Origin: a virus | DNA: 42,767 nucleotides | IMG/VR virus record: IMGVR_UViG_3300017831_000047 | Location: 1-42,767 of that record | Strand: one strand, 5' to 3' | Part shown: positions 14,169-21,164 of the stretch, piece after piece | Layout: the number at the start of each line of letters is the position of its first letter | Numbering within the stretch: the first letter of the stretch is position 1 | Position numbers and translations under genes: made by a program | The notes under the pieces: model-generated | Told to the model about the DNA's origin: nothing | The model's input: only the letters and a program-made list of their open reading frames with translations | Database searches by the model: none

Positions 14169-14404
14169 GTTCAGATTCCCTCTACCAAAAGAACCTGGAG
14201 CTTCTCGAAGACCGGCTTACGCAGTACGGAGCCCGGAAAAACCTTGCCAGGGAGGTCGGCATATCTGAATCCCAACTTTCCAAGCTCCTGAACGGATTCC
14301 TTCGGGTTTACTGCCAAATTCTGGCCGCTCTGAAGCTGGAGGTGGTTCCCCAGGAATATCTCAAAGCACTCAAGACCGTGGCTAAAGAGGAGCTTCGGCC
14401 GTGA
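14165..14404 (+). CDS. small helix-turn-helix regulator, CII-like position
   Basis: 79 residues with a clear HTH (RLTQYGARKNLAREVGISESQLSKLLNG). Its place, two genes after cro and before replication, matches lambda cII, but sequence alone does not prove an activator role. It overlaps both neighbours by four bases. Confidence 0.65.
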   Translation: MSSDSLYQKNLELLEDRLTQYGARKNLAREVGISESQLSKLLNGFLRVYCQILAALKLEVVPQEYLKALKTVAKEELRP

Positions 14405-15627
14405 AAAGGTGGGCGTACTACAACGAACATGATCCCTTCGCGGCAGAATGGATCCGGAGATTGATCGAAAAGGGCTTGATCGCCCCTGGAGTCGTGGATG
14501 AACGGAACATACAGGAGGTGAAGGCCGATGATCTCAAAGGATTTGTCCAATGCCATTTTTTCGCCGGGATCGGCGGATGGTCCCGAGCCCTCCGTCTGGC
14601 CGGATGGGACGATTCAAGACCCGTCTGGACCGGTTCTTGTCCTTGTCAGCCCTTCTCGTCAGCGGGTAAAGGAAAAGGGGGGGACGACGATAGACACCTG
14701 TGGCCGGAATGGTTCCGGCTCATCGGAGAGTCGCGCCCTCCAGTCATCTTTGGAGAGCAGGTTGAAAGCGCGATTCGGCATGGCTGGCTCGATCTTGTTT
14801 CGACAGACCTGGAAGGAGAAGGTTACGCCTTCGGGTCGACGATACTCGGCGCACACAGCGTCGGCGCTCCGCACATCCGACAACGGTTGTGGTTCGTGGC
14901 TGTCTCCGAGAGCCAGAGGAGATGCGGGAGGAAGTCTGGAGAAATTACGGAATTTGGAGGATCAGGCGAGATCATCTTGGCCGACCCCGAGGGCCAACGA
15001 TTCGGAGAAGATGGGAAATATAGCGACAGATCCGAGAAATGGGTTGCCAGGGAGTGTGATGATGGCGTCCTGGCCAACTTGCCAAAGTCGGGATTGGAAG
15101 TCCGGGCAGGAAGAGAGGGCGAAGTCCGAGAATCGGTCCAACGACCTGAACGATTTTGCGAAACTGGCATCGTGGCCGACCCCGAACACTATGGACACCA
15201 TCAAGCGGGAAGGATTGCGTCCAAGTCGGGAAAAGACGAATCGAAAAACGGGGTTCTTGTCGGAAATGGCAAGCTGGGCAACAGCCTCTTCGAGGGATTG
15301 GAAAGATACGGGAAACATGGAGACATCGATGGTCCGGCCGGACGGAAAGTTGAGGAACGACACGATTCCCCGTCAGGCTTTTGGGATAGGAGAGAATGGC
15401 TCCCCTGCCGGGACGGAAAAGCCCGGTGCGTTGAATCCCTCACTGTCGAGATGGCTTATGGGATACCCAATGGAATGGGACTTGTGCGCTATGGAGATCG
15501 AGCGATCTTCCATCCGCTCGTCAAGGAAACCAAAAACCGGGTTGGAAGATTGAAGGGATACGGGAACGCTATCGTGCCTCAAGTGGCGGCGGAATTTATA
15601 AAATGCGCGATGGAGATGAGCCCATGA
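14401..15627 (+). CDS. phage DNA (cytosine-5) methyltransferase
   Basis: 408 residues. Motifs: I HFFAGIGGWSRAL (52-64), IV GSCPCQPFSSAGKG (catalytic C82), a divergent VI (FGEQVES), VIII GAPHIRQRLWFVA (156-168) and X GYGNAIVPQVAAEF near the end. The long part between VIII and X carries repeated ADP / AN / GN elements (LADPEGQR, VADPEHYG, VGNGKLGNS), unlike ordinary target-recognition domains, and is the region double-coded by a second gene in the +1 frame (14528-15553). GTG 14401 follows GAGGAG and overlaps the HTH gene. It probably protects phage DNA from host restriction. Confidence 0.85.
   Translation: MKRWAYYNEHDPFAAEWIRRLIEKGLIAPGVVDERNIQEVKADDLKGFVQCHFFAGIGGWSRALRLAGWDDSRPVWTGSCPCQPFSSAGKGKGGDDDRHLWPEWFRLIGESRPPVIFGEQVESAIRHGWLDLVSTDLEGEGYAFGSTILGAHSVGAPHIRQRLWFVAVSESQRRCGRKSGEITEFGGSGEIILADPEGQRFGEDGKYSDRSEKWVARECDDGVLANLPKSGLEVRAGREGEVRESVQRPERFCETGIVADPEHYGHHQAGRIASKSGKDESKNGVLVGNGKLGNSLFEGLERYGKHGDIDGPAGRKVEERHDSPSGFWDRREWLPCRDGKARCVESLTVEMAYGIPNGMGLVRYGDRAIFHPLVKETKNRVGRLKGYGNAIVPQVAAEFIKCAMEMSP
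14528..15553 (+). CDS. nested out-of-frame gene with SW-x-T-P repeats inside the methyltransferase gene
   Basis: 341 codons uninterrupted in the +1 frame, wholly inside the methyltransferase gene. ATG 14528 has a perfect AGGAGGTGA (14513-14521) six bases upstream. The product has five spaced repeats beginning SW (W124, W151, W182, W216, W250), three of them reading SWPTP or SWPT, each followed by a basic/acidic D-x-K or RDWK segment; a middle segment LFRQTWKEKVTPSGRR; and an end ALNPSLSRWLMGYPMEW. I recall this architecture as a recurrent phage hypothetical protein. The repeats are the +1 reading of the ADP elements of the methyltransferase. Function unknown; it may be a partner of the enzyme. 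Translation is inferred from the binding site. Confidence 0.6.
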   Translation: MISKDLSNAIFSPGSADGPEPSVWPDGTIQDPSGPVLVLVSPSRQRVKEKGGTTIDTCGRNGSGSSESRALQSSLESRLKARFGMAGSILFRQTWKEKVTPSGRRYSAHTASALRTSDNGCGSWLSPRARGDAGGSLEKLRNLEDQARSSWPTPRANDSEKMGNIATDPRNGLPGSVMMASWPTCQSRDWKSGQEERAKSENRSNDLNDFAKLASWPTPNTMDTIKREGLRPSREKTNRKTGFLSEMASWATASSRDWKDTGNMETSMVRPDGKLRNDTIPRQAFGIGENGSPAGTEKPGALNPSLSRWLMGYPMEWDLCAMEIERSSIRSSRKPKTGLED

Positions 15628-15773
15628 AAAAGTGCCCGGTCTGCACGATGCCCATCCCCACAAAGACCTACTGCGGACGCTACTGCGCTGCCCAGGGTTG
15701 GAAGGCCCAGCACACCACGATCTTAGGTAAGAAGACGAGACGGCGGCTGGAGAAGCGGAGGCTGTCGAAATGA
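15624..15773 (+). CDS. 49-residue zinc-finger peptide
   Basis: Starts at ATG 15624 overlapping the methyltransferase stop and ends by overlapping the rusA start (ATGA). Residues 4-21 contain CPVC and CGRYC, as in short FCS-type zinc fingers, followed by a very basic tail (KKTRRRLEKRRLSK) suited to nucleic-acid binding. The tight overlaps on both sides support it as a real operon member. Confidence 0.65.
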   Translation: MKKCPVCTMPIPTKTYCGRYCAAQGWKAQHTTILGKKTRRRLEKRRLSK

Positions 15774-16186
15774 CTCAAATCCGCCTCTTTATCCCTGGCG
15801 AACCGGTTGCAAAAGGGCGGCCCCGGATGACCCGGACGGGTCACGCCTACACCCCGGCCAAGACCCGATCTTATGAAGGGAAGATGGCCCTCTTCGGATC
15901 CCAGAAAATGGCCGGGAAATCTCCCCTTGAATCCCCCCTGCACGTCGATCTTATGGTTGTCCTTCCGATTCCGGCTTCGTGGTCCCAGCGCAAAAAATCG
16001 GAGGCTTTGGCCTGCAGGATTCTGCCGTCAGGCAGAAAGGACCTCGACAACTTCGTAAAGACGCTCGACGGACTGAATGGGATCGTCTGGAAGGATGACG
16101 GCCAGATCTGTTCCCTCAACGCCCGGAAGGTCTATGGGGAGATCCCCGGGCTCCACATCACCATCCAGGAAATGAACGCATGCTAG
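15770..16186 (+). CDS. rusA: RusA-type Holliday junction resolvase
   Basis: 138 residues matching RusA throughout: N-terminal IPGEPVAKGRPRMTR, then the acidic active site GRKDLDNFVKTLDGLNG (D91, D93, D100) and WKDDGQI (D109/D110). It cleaves four-way junctions and branched phage DNA as a dimer, preparing concatemers for packaging. Four-base overlap with the zinc-finger peptide gene. Confidence 0.93.
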   Translation: MTQIRLFIPGEPVAKGRPRMTRTGHAYTPAKTRSYEGKMALFGSQKMAGKSPLESPLHVDLMVVLPIPASWSQRKKSEALACRILPSGRKDLDNFVKTLDGLNGIVWKDDGQICSLNARKVYGEIPGLHITIQEMNAC

Positions 16187-16228
16187 GCAGCCGGGTGACG
16201 CCCGTACAGCGTCCGATGCAAAAGCCTT

Positions 16229-16265
16229 CCCGTGACTCTCGCACGGGAGGGGCCCGGCCCTTTTT
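16229..16265 (+). terminator. possible terminator between rusA and the replication gene
   Basis: Hairpin CCCGTG-ACTCTCG-CACGGG (16229-16247), then a second short GC stem GGGC-CCG-GCCC (16250-16260) followed by five Ts (16261-16265). It could attenuate transcription into the replication genes; there is no separate promoter that I can name downstream. Confidence 0.5.
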
Positions 16266-16286
16266 CTCACGAGAGGAGAATATACG

Positions 16287-17261
16287 GTGAAGAAGCAGAA
16301 TCCTTGGTTCCGACTGTACGCAGAAGTCCTGGAGGATCCGAAGGTCCAGCGTTTGAACGGGGAAGCCTTTAAGGGCTGGGTCAATTTATTGTGTCTCGCC
16401 TGCAAGAGGGGCGGCCGGATCTCCCAGGATGAGATTGCCTTCTCGCTGAGGCTTCCAGACAAAAAGGCCGAGGAACTCCTGAAAACATTGAGGGAGAGAG
16501 GATTGATCGAGTTCGAAGAGAAATTTGTCATCCCTCATAACTGGAACGGTCGTCAATTTCAATCAGATGATGCGACGGAACGTTCCAGAAAATTCAGAGA
16601 ACGAAAGAAAAAAGAGTTAGGCAACGTTCCAAGCACCAATGATGCAACGTTGCATGCAACGATTCCAGATCGTTTCTCGCAACAACTAGAAAACGTTTCA
16701 GCAACGGCGGATGCAACGCCCCCAGATACAGATACAGATACAGATACAGATACAGATACAGATACAGAAAAAAGATTAAAAGCATATGTCGAAATCCGCG
16801 AAAAACCGGATTTCGACTTGCCTGCCCTGTGGAAAACCCATTGCCCCTCTCTGCCCCAGATTCGGGAACTGACGAAGAAGCGCAAGGACAAGATCAAGTC
16901 CCGTCTGAAGGAACATCCCGAAGAATCGTGGTGGATTCAGGTCTTTTCCCTCATCGAAGCCTCGGACTTCTGCAAGGGGAATAGCTCCGCTGGCTGGAAG
17001 GCCACCTTCGACTGGATCATCGACAATTCCGACAACGCCGTGAAAGTCCTCGAAGGCAAATACTCAAACACGGGAGGCTCCTATGTGGCACCAACCGGAG
17101 GAAATGGCTCAAGACCTAAAACTTTCCGGGAAATCGACGCCGAAAACGACGCCCGTAACCGCCGTAACTACCTCATCGCCTCCGGTCTCTTCCCCCCGGA
17201 TGGCTCTTTTGTCGATGCTGGTCTACCAAGCCTACCTCACCCTGGGCAAGAAAATGCCTGA
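16287..17261 (+). CDS. replication initiator (lambda O-like)
   Basis: 324 residues. The N-terminal 95 residues form a winged helix typical of phage replication proteins (WFRLYAEVLEDPKVQRL...FKGWVNLLCLACKRGG...LTLRERGLIEFEEKFVIPHNW). The middle (about 110-165) is low complexity and ends in seven DT repeats. The C-terminal part ends in KTFREIDAENDARNRRNYL, as in O-like proteins. GTG 16287 follows GAGAGGAG. The low-complexity middle coincides with iteron-like DNA repeats and an AT-rich tract, so the protein probably binds the origin located inside its own gene, as in lambda. Confidence 0.75.
   Translation: MKKQNPWFRLYAEVLEDPKVQRLNGEAFKGWVNLLCLACKRGGRISQDEIAFSLRLPDKKAEELLKTLRERGLIEFEEKFVIPHNWNGRQFQSDDATERSRKFRERKKKELGNVPSTNDATLHATIPDRFSQQLENVSATADATPPDTDTDTDTDTDTDTEKRLKAYVEIREKPDFDLPALWKTHCPSLPQIRELTKKRKDKIKSRLKEHPEESWWIQVFSLIEASDFCKGNSSAGWKATFDWIIDNSDNAVKVLEGKYSNTGGSYVAPTGGNGSRPKTFREIDAENDARNRRNYLIASGLFPPDGSFVDAGLPSLPHPGQENA
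16572..16790. other. candidate replication origin: AACGTT/GCAACG iterons plus AT-rich tract
   Basis: Four AACGTT-centred sites lie at 16579, 16623, 16646 and 16693 (spacings 44, 23 and 47, close to multiples of two helical turns), including perfect palindromes GGAACGTTCC (16577-16586) and TGCAACGTTGCA (16643-16654). GCAACG occurs at 16621, 16644, 16656, 16701 and 16713. An AT-rich stretch (16766-16790) follows a hexamer repeat. This is the layout of an iteron origin inside an initiator gene. Confidence 0.55.
16724..16768 (+). repeat. hexanucleotide tandem repeat (AGATAC)7
   Basis: Seven copies of AGATAC plus a partial unit. It encodes DT repeats, so copy-number change keeps the frame. It joins the iteron cluster and the AT-rich tract and could act as a flexible or easily melted spacer. 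Confidence 0.9.
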
Positions 17262-17679
17262 AGGTGCCGAGGCAAAACTCTTCAACGATGGCTGGTATTC
17301 CGCGCTGAAAGACGTTCCCACCGAGTCCCTCAAGGATGCCTTCTCCGATGCCATTGCTTCCGGAAAGCCTTTCATCCCCGGCCTCGTCGTTCAGTCGTGG
17401 CGAGAAAAGATCGGCGTTCACAGGGAAGAGATCAAACGAAAACCCCAAGACGAGGGCGAGAGACCCTTCCCATTCCATGCCAAACTCCGGGAAGCTGGAA
17501 CCGAAAGGGTTTACTCATTTGCTCTCTTAGAACCGCCTCTTTGCCGGGATTGCGGCCGTCCGGCTGAGGTTTTCCGATATGTCGGACCCCGAAAAGCGAA
17601 GATGTTTTTCTGCTCGTTCCATGGAGAAATACCTCCCGTGGCGACTTTCGCCCGGCAGGAGGAAGAAATCCCTTTCTAA
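17083..17679 (+). CDS. possible replication-associated / helicase-loader type protein
   Basis: 198 residues. The central part (LVYQAYLTLGKKM...LFNDGWYSALKDVPTESLKDAFSDAIASGKPFIPGLVVQSW) has the LW/alternating-helix look of small phage proteins that follow replication initiators. The C-terminus has a probable zinc site (CRDC ... CSFH). ATG 17083 has GGGAGG five bases upstream but gives a 179-base overlap with the initiator gene; internal ATGs at 17200 and 17215 lack binding sites. The first 40 residues look like unconstrained sequence. Role inferred from position. Confidence 0.55.
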   Translation: MWHQPEEMAQDLKLSGKSTPKTTPVTAVTTSSPPVSSPRMALLSMLVYQAYLTLGKKMPEGAEAKLFNDGWYSALKDVPTESLKDAFSDAIASGKPFIPGLVVQSWREKIGVHREEIKRKPQDEGERPFPFHAKLREAGTERVYSFALLEPPLCRDCGRPAEVFRYVGPRKAKMFFCSFHGEIPPVATFARQEEEIPF

Positions 17680-17692
17680 CCCAGGAGGAATC

Positions 17693-17881
17693 ATGACTCT
17701 GCAACTTCACAAGGATCTTCCGATCGTCGGGAAGTCCGCCCCCAAATGCGTGTTCCAGGCCAAAACTCCCAAGGGCTTCGTCTGCGTGGTTGCCGATCAC
17801 ATGGCCGAAGCCGCTGCCGTCCTGCACCAGAAAGGCTTTGATGTGGGGCTCCTCCAAAGCGTCGGGGAGCTCGTAGAATGA
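17693..17881 (+). CDS. small hypothetical protein
   Basis: 62 residues (LPIVGKSAPKCVFQAKTPKGFVCVVADHMAEAAAVLHQKGFDVGLLQSVGELV), a compact alpha/beta pattern. Start ATG 17693 with AGGAGG upstream; the stop overlaps the next start (ATGA). Not recognised. Confidence 0.65.
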   Translation: MTLQLHKDLPIVGKSAPKCVFQAKTPKGFVCVVADHMAEAAAVLHQKGFDVGLLQSVGELVE

Positions 17882-19119
17882 GTGCCAAATCCAAAGCGGA
17901 AGCCTTTTCTAGAGCGCATATAAAGTATTTCAGGCTCTCCGAGCTAATCCCCTACGCCCGGAACGCCCGAACCCACAGCGATGCACAGGTTGCTCAGATC
18001 GCGGCTTCGATTCGAGAGTTCGGCTGGACAAATCCGGTGCTGCTCGATGGTGAAAAGGGCATTATCGCTGGGCATGGGCGCGTTCTGGCCGCTCGGAAGC
18101 TCGGGATTGAAGAAGTTCCCTGCATCGAGCTCTCTCACCTCACGGAAGCCCAAAAGCGGGCCTATATCCTGGCAGATAACAAGCTGGCGGAGAATGCGGG
18201 ATGGGATCCGGATCTCCTGAAGCTCGAACTGGGCGAACTGAGGGACCTGGGGATGGACCTTTCCCTCACCGGCTTTGATGAGGCCTTCCTTGCCGACCTT
18301 CTCACCGAACGGACAGACGGGCTCTGTGATCCAGACGAGTTACCGGAACAGCCAGAACCCAAGACAAAGCCTGGCGACGTGTGGATTCTTGGAAGGCATC
18401 GCCTGGTGTGCGGTGACTCGACCGTGGCGACCGACGTCGAAAAAGCGCTCAATGGCGTTGTCCCGCATCTCATGGTCACCGATCCCCCCTATGGCGTGGA
18501 CTATGACCCAAGCTGGCGCTTGAAAGTCCACCTCAACAAGCCCGATCAAAAATTGGCGGAGGGAAAAGTCCTCAACGACGACCGTGCCGACTGGTCGGAA
18601 GTTTGGGCACTCTTCCCCGGCGATGTTGCCTATGTGTGGCATGGCTCCCTTCATGCGCCTGTCGTGGCGGAGAGCCTGCAAAAATGTGGGTTCACCCTCC
18701 GGGCAATGGTGTTGTGGGTGAAAACAAATCCCGTCATCGGCCGAGGCCATTATCACTGGCAGCACGAGCCCTGCTGGTACGCGGTCAGGGAGGGAAAGAC
18801 TGGACATTGGAATGGGGACCGGAAACAGACGACTGTTTGGAGTATCCCCAACATGCACCGGACCCAGGGAAATGTCGACGATGGGAAAACGCAGCATGGC
18901 ACTCAGAAGCCGGTTGAGTGTATGCGTCGGCCCATTGAAAACAACTCGAGTCCTGGTCAGGCGATCTTCGAGCCTTTTGCTGGTTCTGGAACCACCATCA
19001 TTGCCGCCGAACAGACAGGGCGCATCTGTCTTGCTCTGGAGCTCAACCCTGCCTATTGCGATCTGATTGTCGCCCGCTGGGAAAAATTCACGGGGGGGAA
19101 GGCATGTCTAGAATCGTGA
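17878..19119 (+). CDS. ParB-domain / N6-N4 DNA methyltransferase fusion
   Basis: 413 residues. Residues 15-100 are a ParB/sulfiredoxin-like domain (LSELIPYARNARTHSDAQVAQIAASIREFGWTNPVLL...IIAGHGRVLAARKLG). Residues about 165-410 form an amino-methyltransferase with TDPPYGVDY (motif IV, 201-209) first and FEPFAGSGTTIIAAEQTGR (motif I) near the C-terminus, the beta-class order. It methylates adenine N6 or cytosine N4, probably protecting phage DNA. This fusion is frequent just before terminase genes in prophages. It overlaps the next gene by 16 bases. Confidence 0.9.
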   Translation: MSAKSKAEAFSRAHIKYFRLSELIPYARNARTHSDAQVAQIAASIREFGWTNPVLLDGEKGIIAGHGRVLAARKLGIEEVPCIELSHLTEAQKRAYILADNKLAENAGWDPDLLKLELGELRDLGMDLSLTGFDEAFLADLLTERTDGLCDPDELPEQPEPKTKPGDVWILGRHRLVCGDSTVATDVEKALNGVVPHLMVTDPPYGVDYDPSWRLKVHLNKPDQKLAEGKVLNDDRADWSEVWALFPGDVAYVWHGSLHAPVVAESLQKCGFTLRAMVLWVKTNPVIGRGHYHWQHEPCWYAVREGKTGHWNGDRKQTTVWSIPNMHRTQGNVDDGKTQHGTQKPVECMRRPIENNSSPGQAIFEPFAGSGTTIIAAEQTGRICLALELNPAYCDLIVARWEKFTGGKACLES

Positions 19120-19571
19120 AACCGAAATCGAAACGGAAAAGGGTGGCCTTCAAATTCACCCCTACCTTGGAACAACGCAAAAAGGTGGAGCAGCTTCATG
19201 CTTTCGGGCTGACCACTTTTCAGATTGCGGCTGTTTTGGAAGTTTCCGAAGTCACAATCCGTCGTCATTTCAAGAAAGAGCTTGAGCAAGGGACAGCGAA
19301 GGCCACGGCCCTTGTCGCGCAAAACCTTTTCAGAACTGCTACGGAGGGTCGTGGGATGACAGCCCTCACCGCCCAGATGTTTTGGCTCAAAACACGAGCC
19401 AGGTGGCGAGAGGTCGATCGTCTCGAGGTGACCGGTGCGGAGGGACAACCTCTCCAGATCGGCGTGGTCGCAATCCCGGCCAAGGTCCAGTCGGTTGAAG
19501 AGTGGGTGCGTCTGCAGGAAGAACGCAAAGCTTTATCCGACAGGAATGTCATCGATGCCGAAGGAGAGTAA
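19104..19571 (+). CDS. terS: terminase small subunit
   Basis: 155 residues. A helix-turn-helix (LHAFGLTTFQIAAVLEVSEVTIRRHFKKEL, about 29-58) for binding the packaging site, then the typical LFRTATEGRGMTALTAQMFWLKTRARWREVD segment for oligomerisation and large-subunit contact. ATG 19104 follows GGGGGAAGG. The 17-base overlap with the large-subunit gene and the position support the call. Confidence 0.82.
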   Translation: MSRIVKPKSKRKRVAFKFTPTLEQRKKVEQLHAFGLTTFQIAAVLEVSEVTIRRHFKKELEQGTAKATALVAQNLFRTATEGRGMTALTAQMFWLKTRARWREVDRLEVTGAEGQPLQIGVVAIPAKVQSVEEWVRLQEERKALSDRNVIDAEGE

Positions 19572-20901
19572 TTCCATCGTCTGGAAACCCCAGGAGGGAC
19601 CCCAACGGGCTCTTCTGGAGTGCCCGGTCCCGGACGTGTTTTTCGGGGGCGCTCGAGGAGGGGGAAAGTCCGATGCGTTGCTGGGGGATTGGCTCTCCCA
19701 CGCTCATGCGCACGGCAAGCACGCCAAGGGGATCCTGTTCCGGCAAAGCATGCCTGAACTCGAAGAGCTGCAAGGACGAGCCCTCCAGATCTTTCCGGCC
19801 ATCGGGGGAGAGTGGAAAGCCGGACCTCGCACCTGGTATTTCCGAAATGGTGCCAGTCTGAAAATGCGCTGGCTCGAGCGCGTCGAGGACACCAGCAAAT
19901 ACCAGGGACATGCCTATACCTGGATCGGGATCGACGAATGCGGAAACTATCCTACGCCGGAAGCGATCGATCGGCTGCGGGCGACCATGCGGTCCGCCCA
20001 CGGCGTCCCCTGCGTTCTCCGACTGACCGGAAACCCCGGGGGGGTCGGCCATGAATGGCTCAAGGAGAGATACATCAAGCCCTCTCCTCCCGGAAAGCCC
20101 TTCTGGTCTGAAGCCCAGAAGACCTTGCGCGTTTATATTCCCTCCCGGCTCCAGGACAACAAGGTTTTGATGCAGGCAGACCCCGGCTATGTCGATCGGC
20201 TCTATGCCTCCGGCCCGTCCTGGCTCGTGAAAGCGTGGCTGGAAGGTGATTGGGATGTGTCGGTCTCCGGAAAGCTGTTCCTGAGATCCTGGTGGCAGTT
20301 CTATTCTCTCGTGCCGGATCTTTTGGCGATCTTCCAGGTGTGGGACACCGGGGTGAAGGACCGAGAGGATAACGATCCTTCGGCCTGTCTGACCCTGGGG
20401 CTGCACCGTCTCGGTTGGTACGTCCTCGATGCCTGGTCGGATCGCGTGGAGTATCCCGAGCTCAAGCGCCAGGTAGGAATTCAGTTTGCCAAGTGGAAAG
20501 AGCCCGGGTGCTCGCAGATTCTGATCGAAGATGCAGCCTCAGGGTCGTCTTTGATTCAGGACCTGAGAACCGGGGGAAGACTGCCGATCAAACCGGTTCG
20601 CCACAAGAACAAGATCAAGCCGGCCTATGCGATCAGTCCTCTGGTGGAATCCGGGCGCGTCTTCCTCCCGCACGATGGGCGCTGGACCAGCGACTTCATC
20701 GAACAGTTCGCGCTCTTCCCGAATGGTCCGCATGACGAGTGGGTGGACTGCCTGACCTTCGGGATTCTGGACGGTCCCAAGATCGAGTCGGCCATTCCAA
20801 ACACGCCTCAGGAGCCTGTGAGCTATATTCCGGCTTCGAAGCGCAAGGGGAGAGCTATTCCTCAAGACGACGATATCCGGTGGGGAGGGGGAAGAAAGTG
20901 A
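19555..20901 (+). CDS. terL: terminase large subunit
   Basis: 448 residues. ATPase: Walker A FFGGARGGGKSD (29-40) and Walker B YTWIGIDECGN (D127, E128). Nuclease: the first acidic residue in FQVWDTGVKDRED and further Asp residues in ILIEDAASGSSLI and DEWVDCLTFG. It powers DNA translocation into the procapsid and cuts the concatemer. ATG 19555 was chosen because homology starts there, with AGGA upstream. Confidence 0.95.
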   Translation: MPKESNSIVWKPQEGPQRALLECPVPDVFFGGARGGGKSDALLGDWLSHAHAHGKHAKGILFRQSMPELEELQGRALQIFPAIGGEWKAGPRTWYFRNGASLKMRWLERVEDTSKYQGHAYTWIGIDECGNYPTPEAIDRLRATMRSAHGVPCVLRLTGNPGGVGHEWLKERYIKPSPPGKPFWSEAQKTLRVYIPSRLQDNKVLMQADPGYVDRLYASGPSWLVKAWLEGDWDVSVSGKLFLRSWWQFYSLVPDLLAIFQVWDTGVKDREDNDPSACLTLGLHRLGWYVLDAWSDRVEYPELKRQVGIQFAKWKEPGCSQILIEDAASGSSLIQDLRTGGRLPIKPVRHKNKIKPAYAISPLVESGRVFLPHDGRWTSDFIEQFALFPNGPHDEWVDCLTFGILDGPKIESAIPNTPQEPVSYIPASKRKGRAIPQDDDIRWGGGRK

Positions 20902-21113
20902 AGAAAAATGTGACACTCGGGGACACTTTGTTCCTCTCAATCGTGCTCTCAAATTATTTACGAGAAGCAAGAGGGAGAGCGGATCTCAAGGAAGTCTACA
21001 AGGTCTGTTCGTACCTTGATACCAACCTGGAGCAAAAGTCATTCGAATCCTTCCGAAAGGCCTATTATCGCGCCAAAAGAAAGTTCCAAGGGGTGTCCCT
21101 AACTGTCACATAA
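20898..21113 (+). CDS. small hypothetical protein after terminase
   Basis: 71 residues, helical (TLFLSIVLSNYLREARGRADLKEVYKVCSYLDTNLEQKSFESFRKAYYRAKRKF). GTG 20898 overlaps the terminase stop (GTGA) and follows a GGGGAGGGGG tract. Downstream the DNA has several TGTCACA units and a short inverted repeat GTCG-TTTT-CGAC (21136-21147). Function unknown. Confidence 0.65.
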   Translation: MKKNVTLGDTLFLSIVLSNYLREARGRADLKEVYKVCSYLDTNLEQKSFESFRKAYYRAKRKFQGVSLTVT

Positions 21114-21164
21114 TGTCACACAAATTTTAGTGTAAGTCGTTTTCGACCATGCTATTTCTCAGGC

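Noticed and set aside
16724-16768. Tandem AGATAC repeats as a CRISPR array or phase-variation tract.
   Set aside because: There are no spacers, and a six-base unit cannot shift the reading frame.
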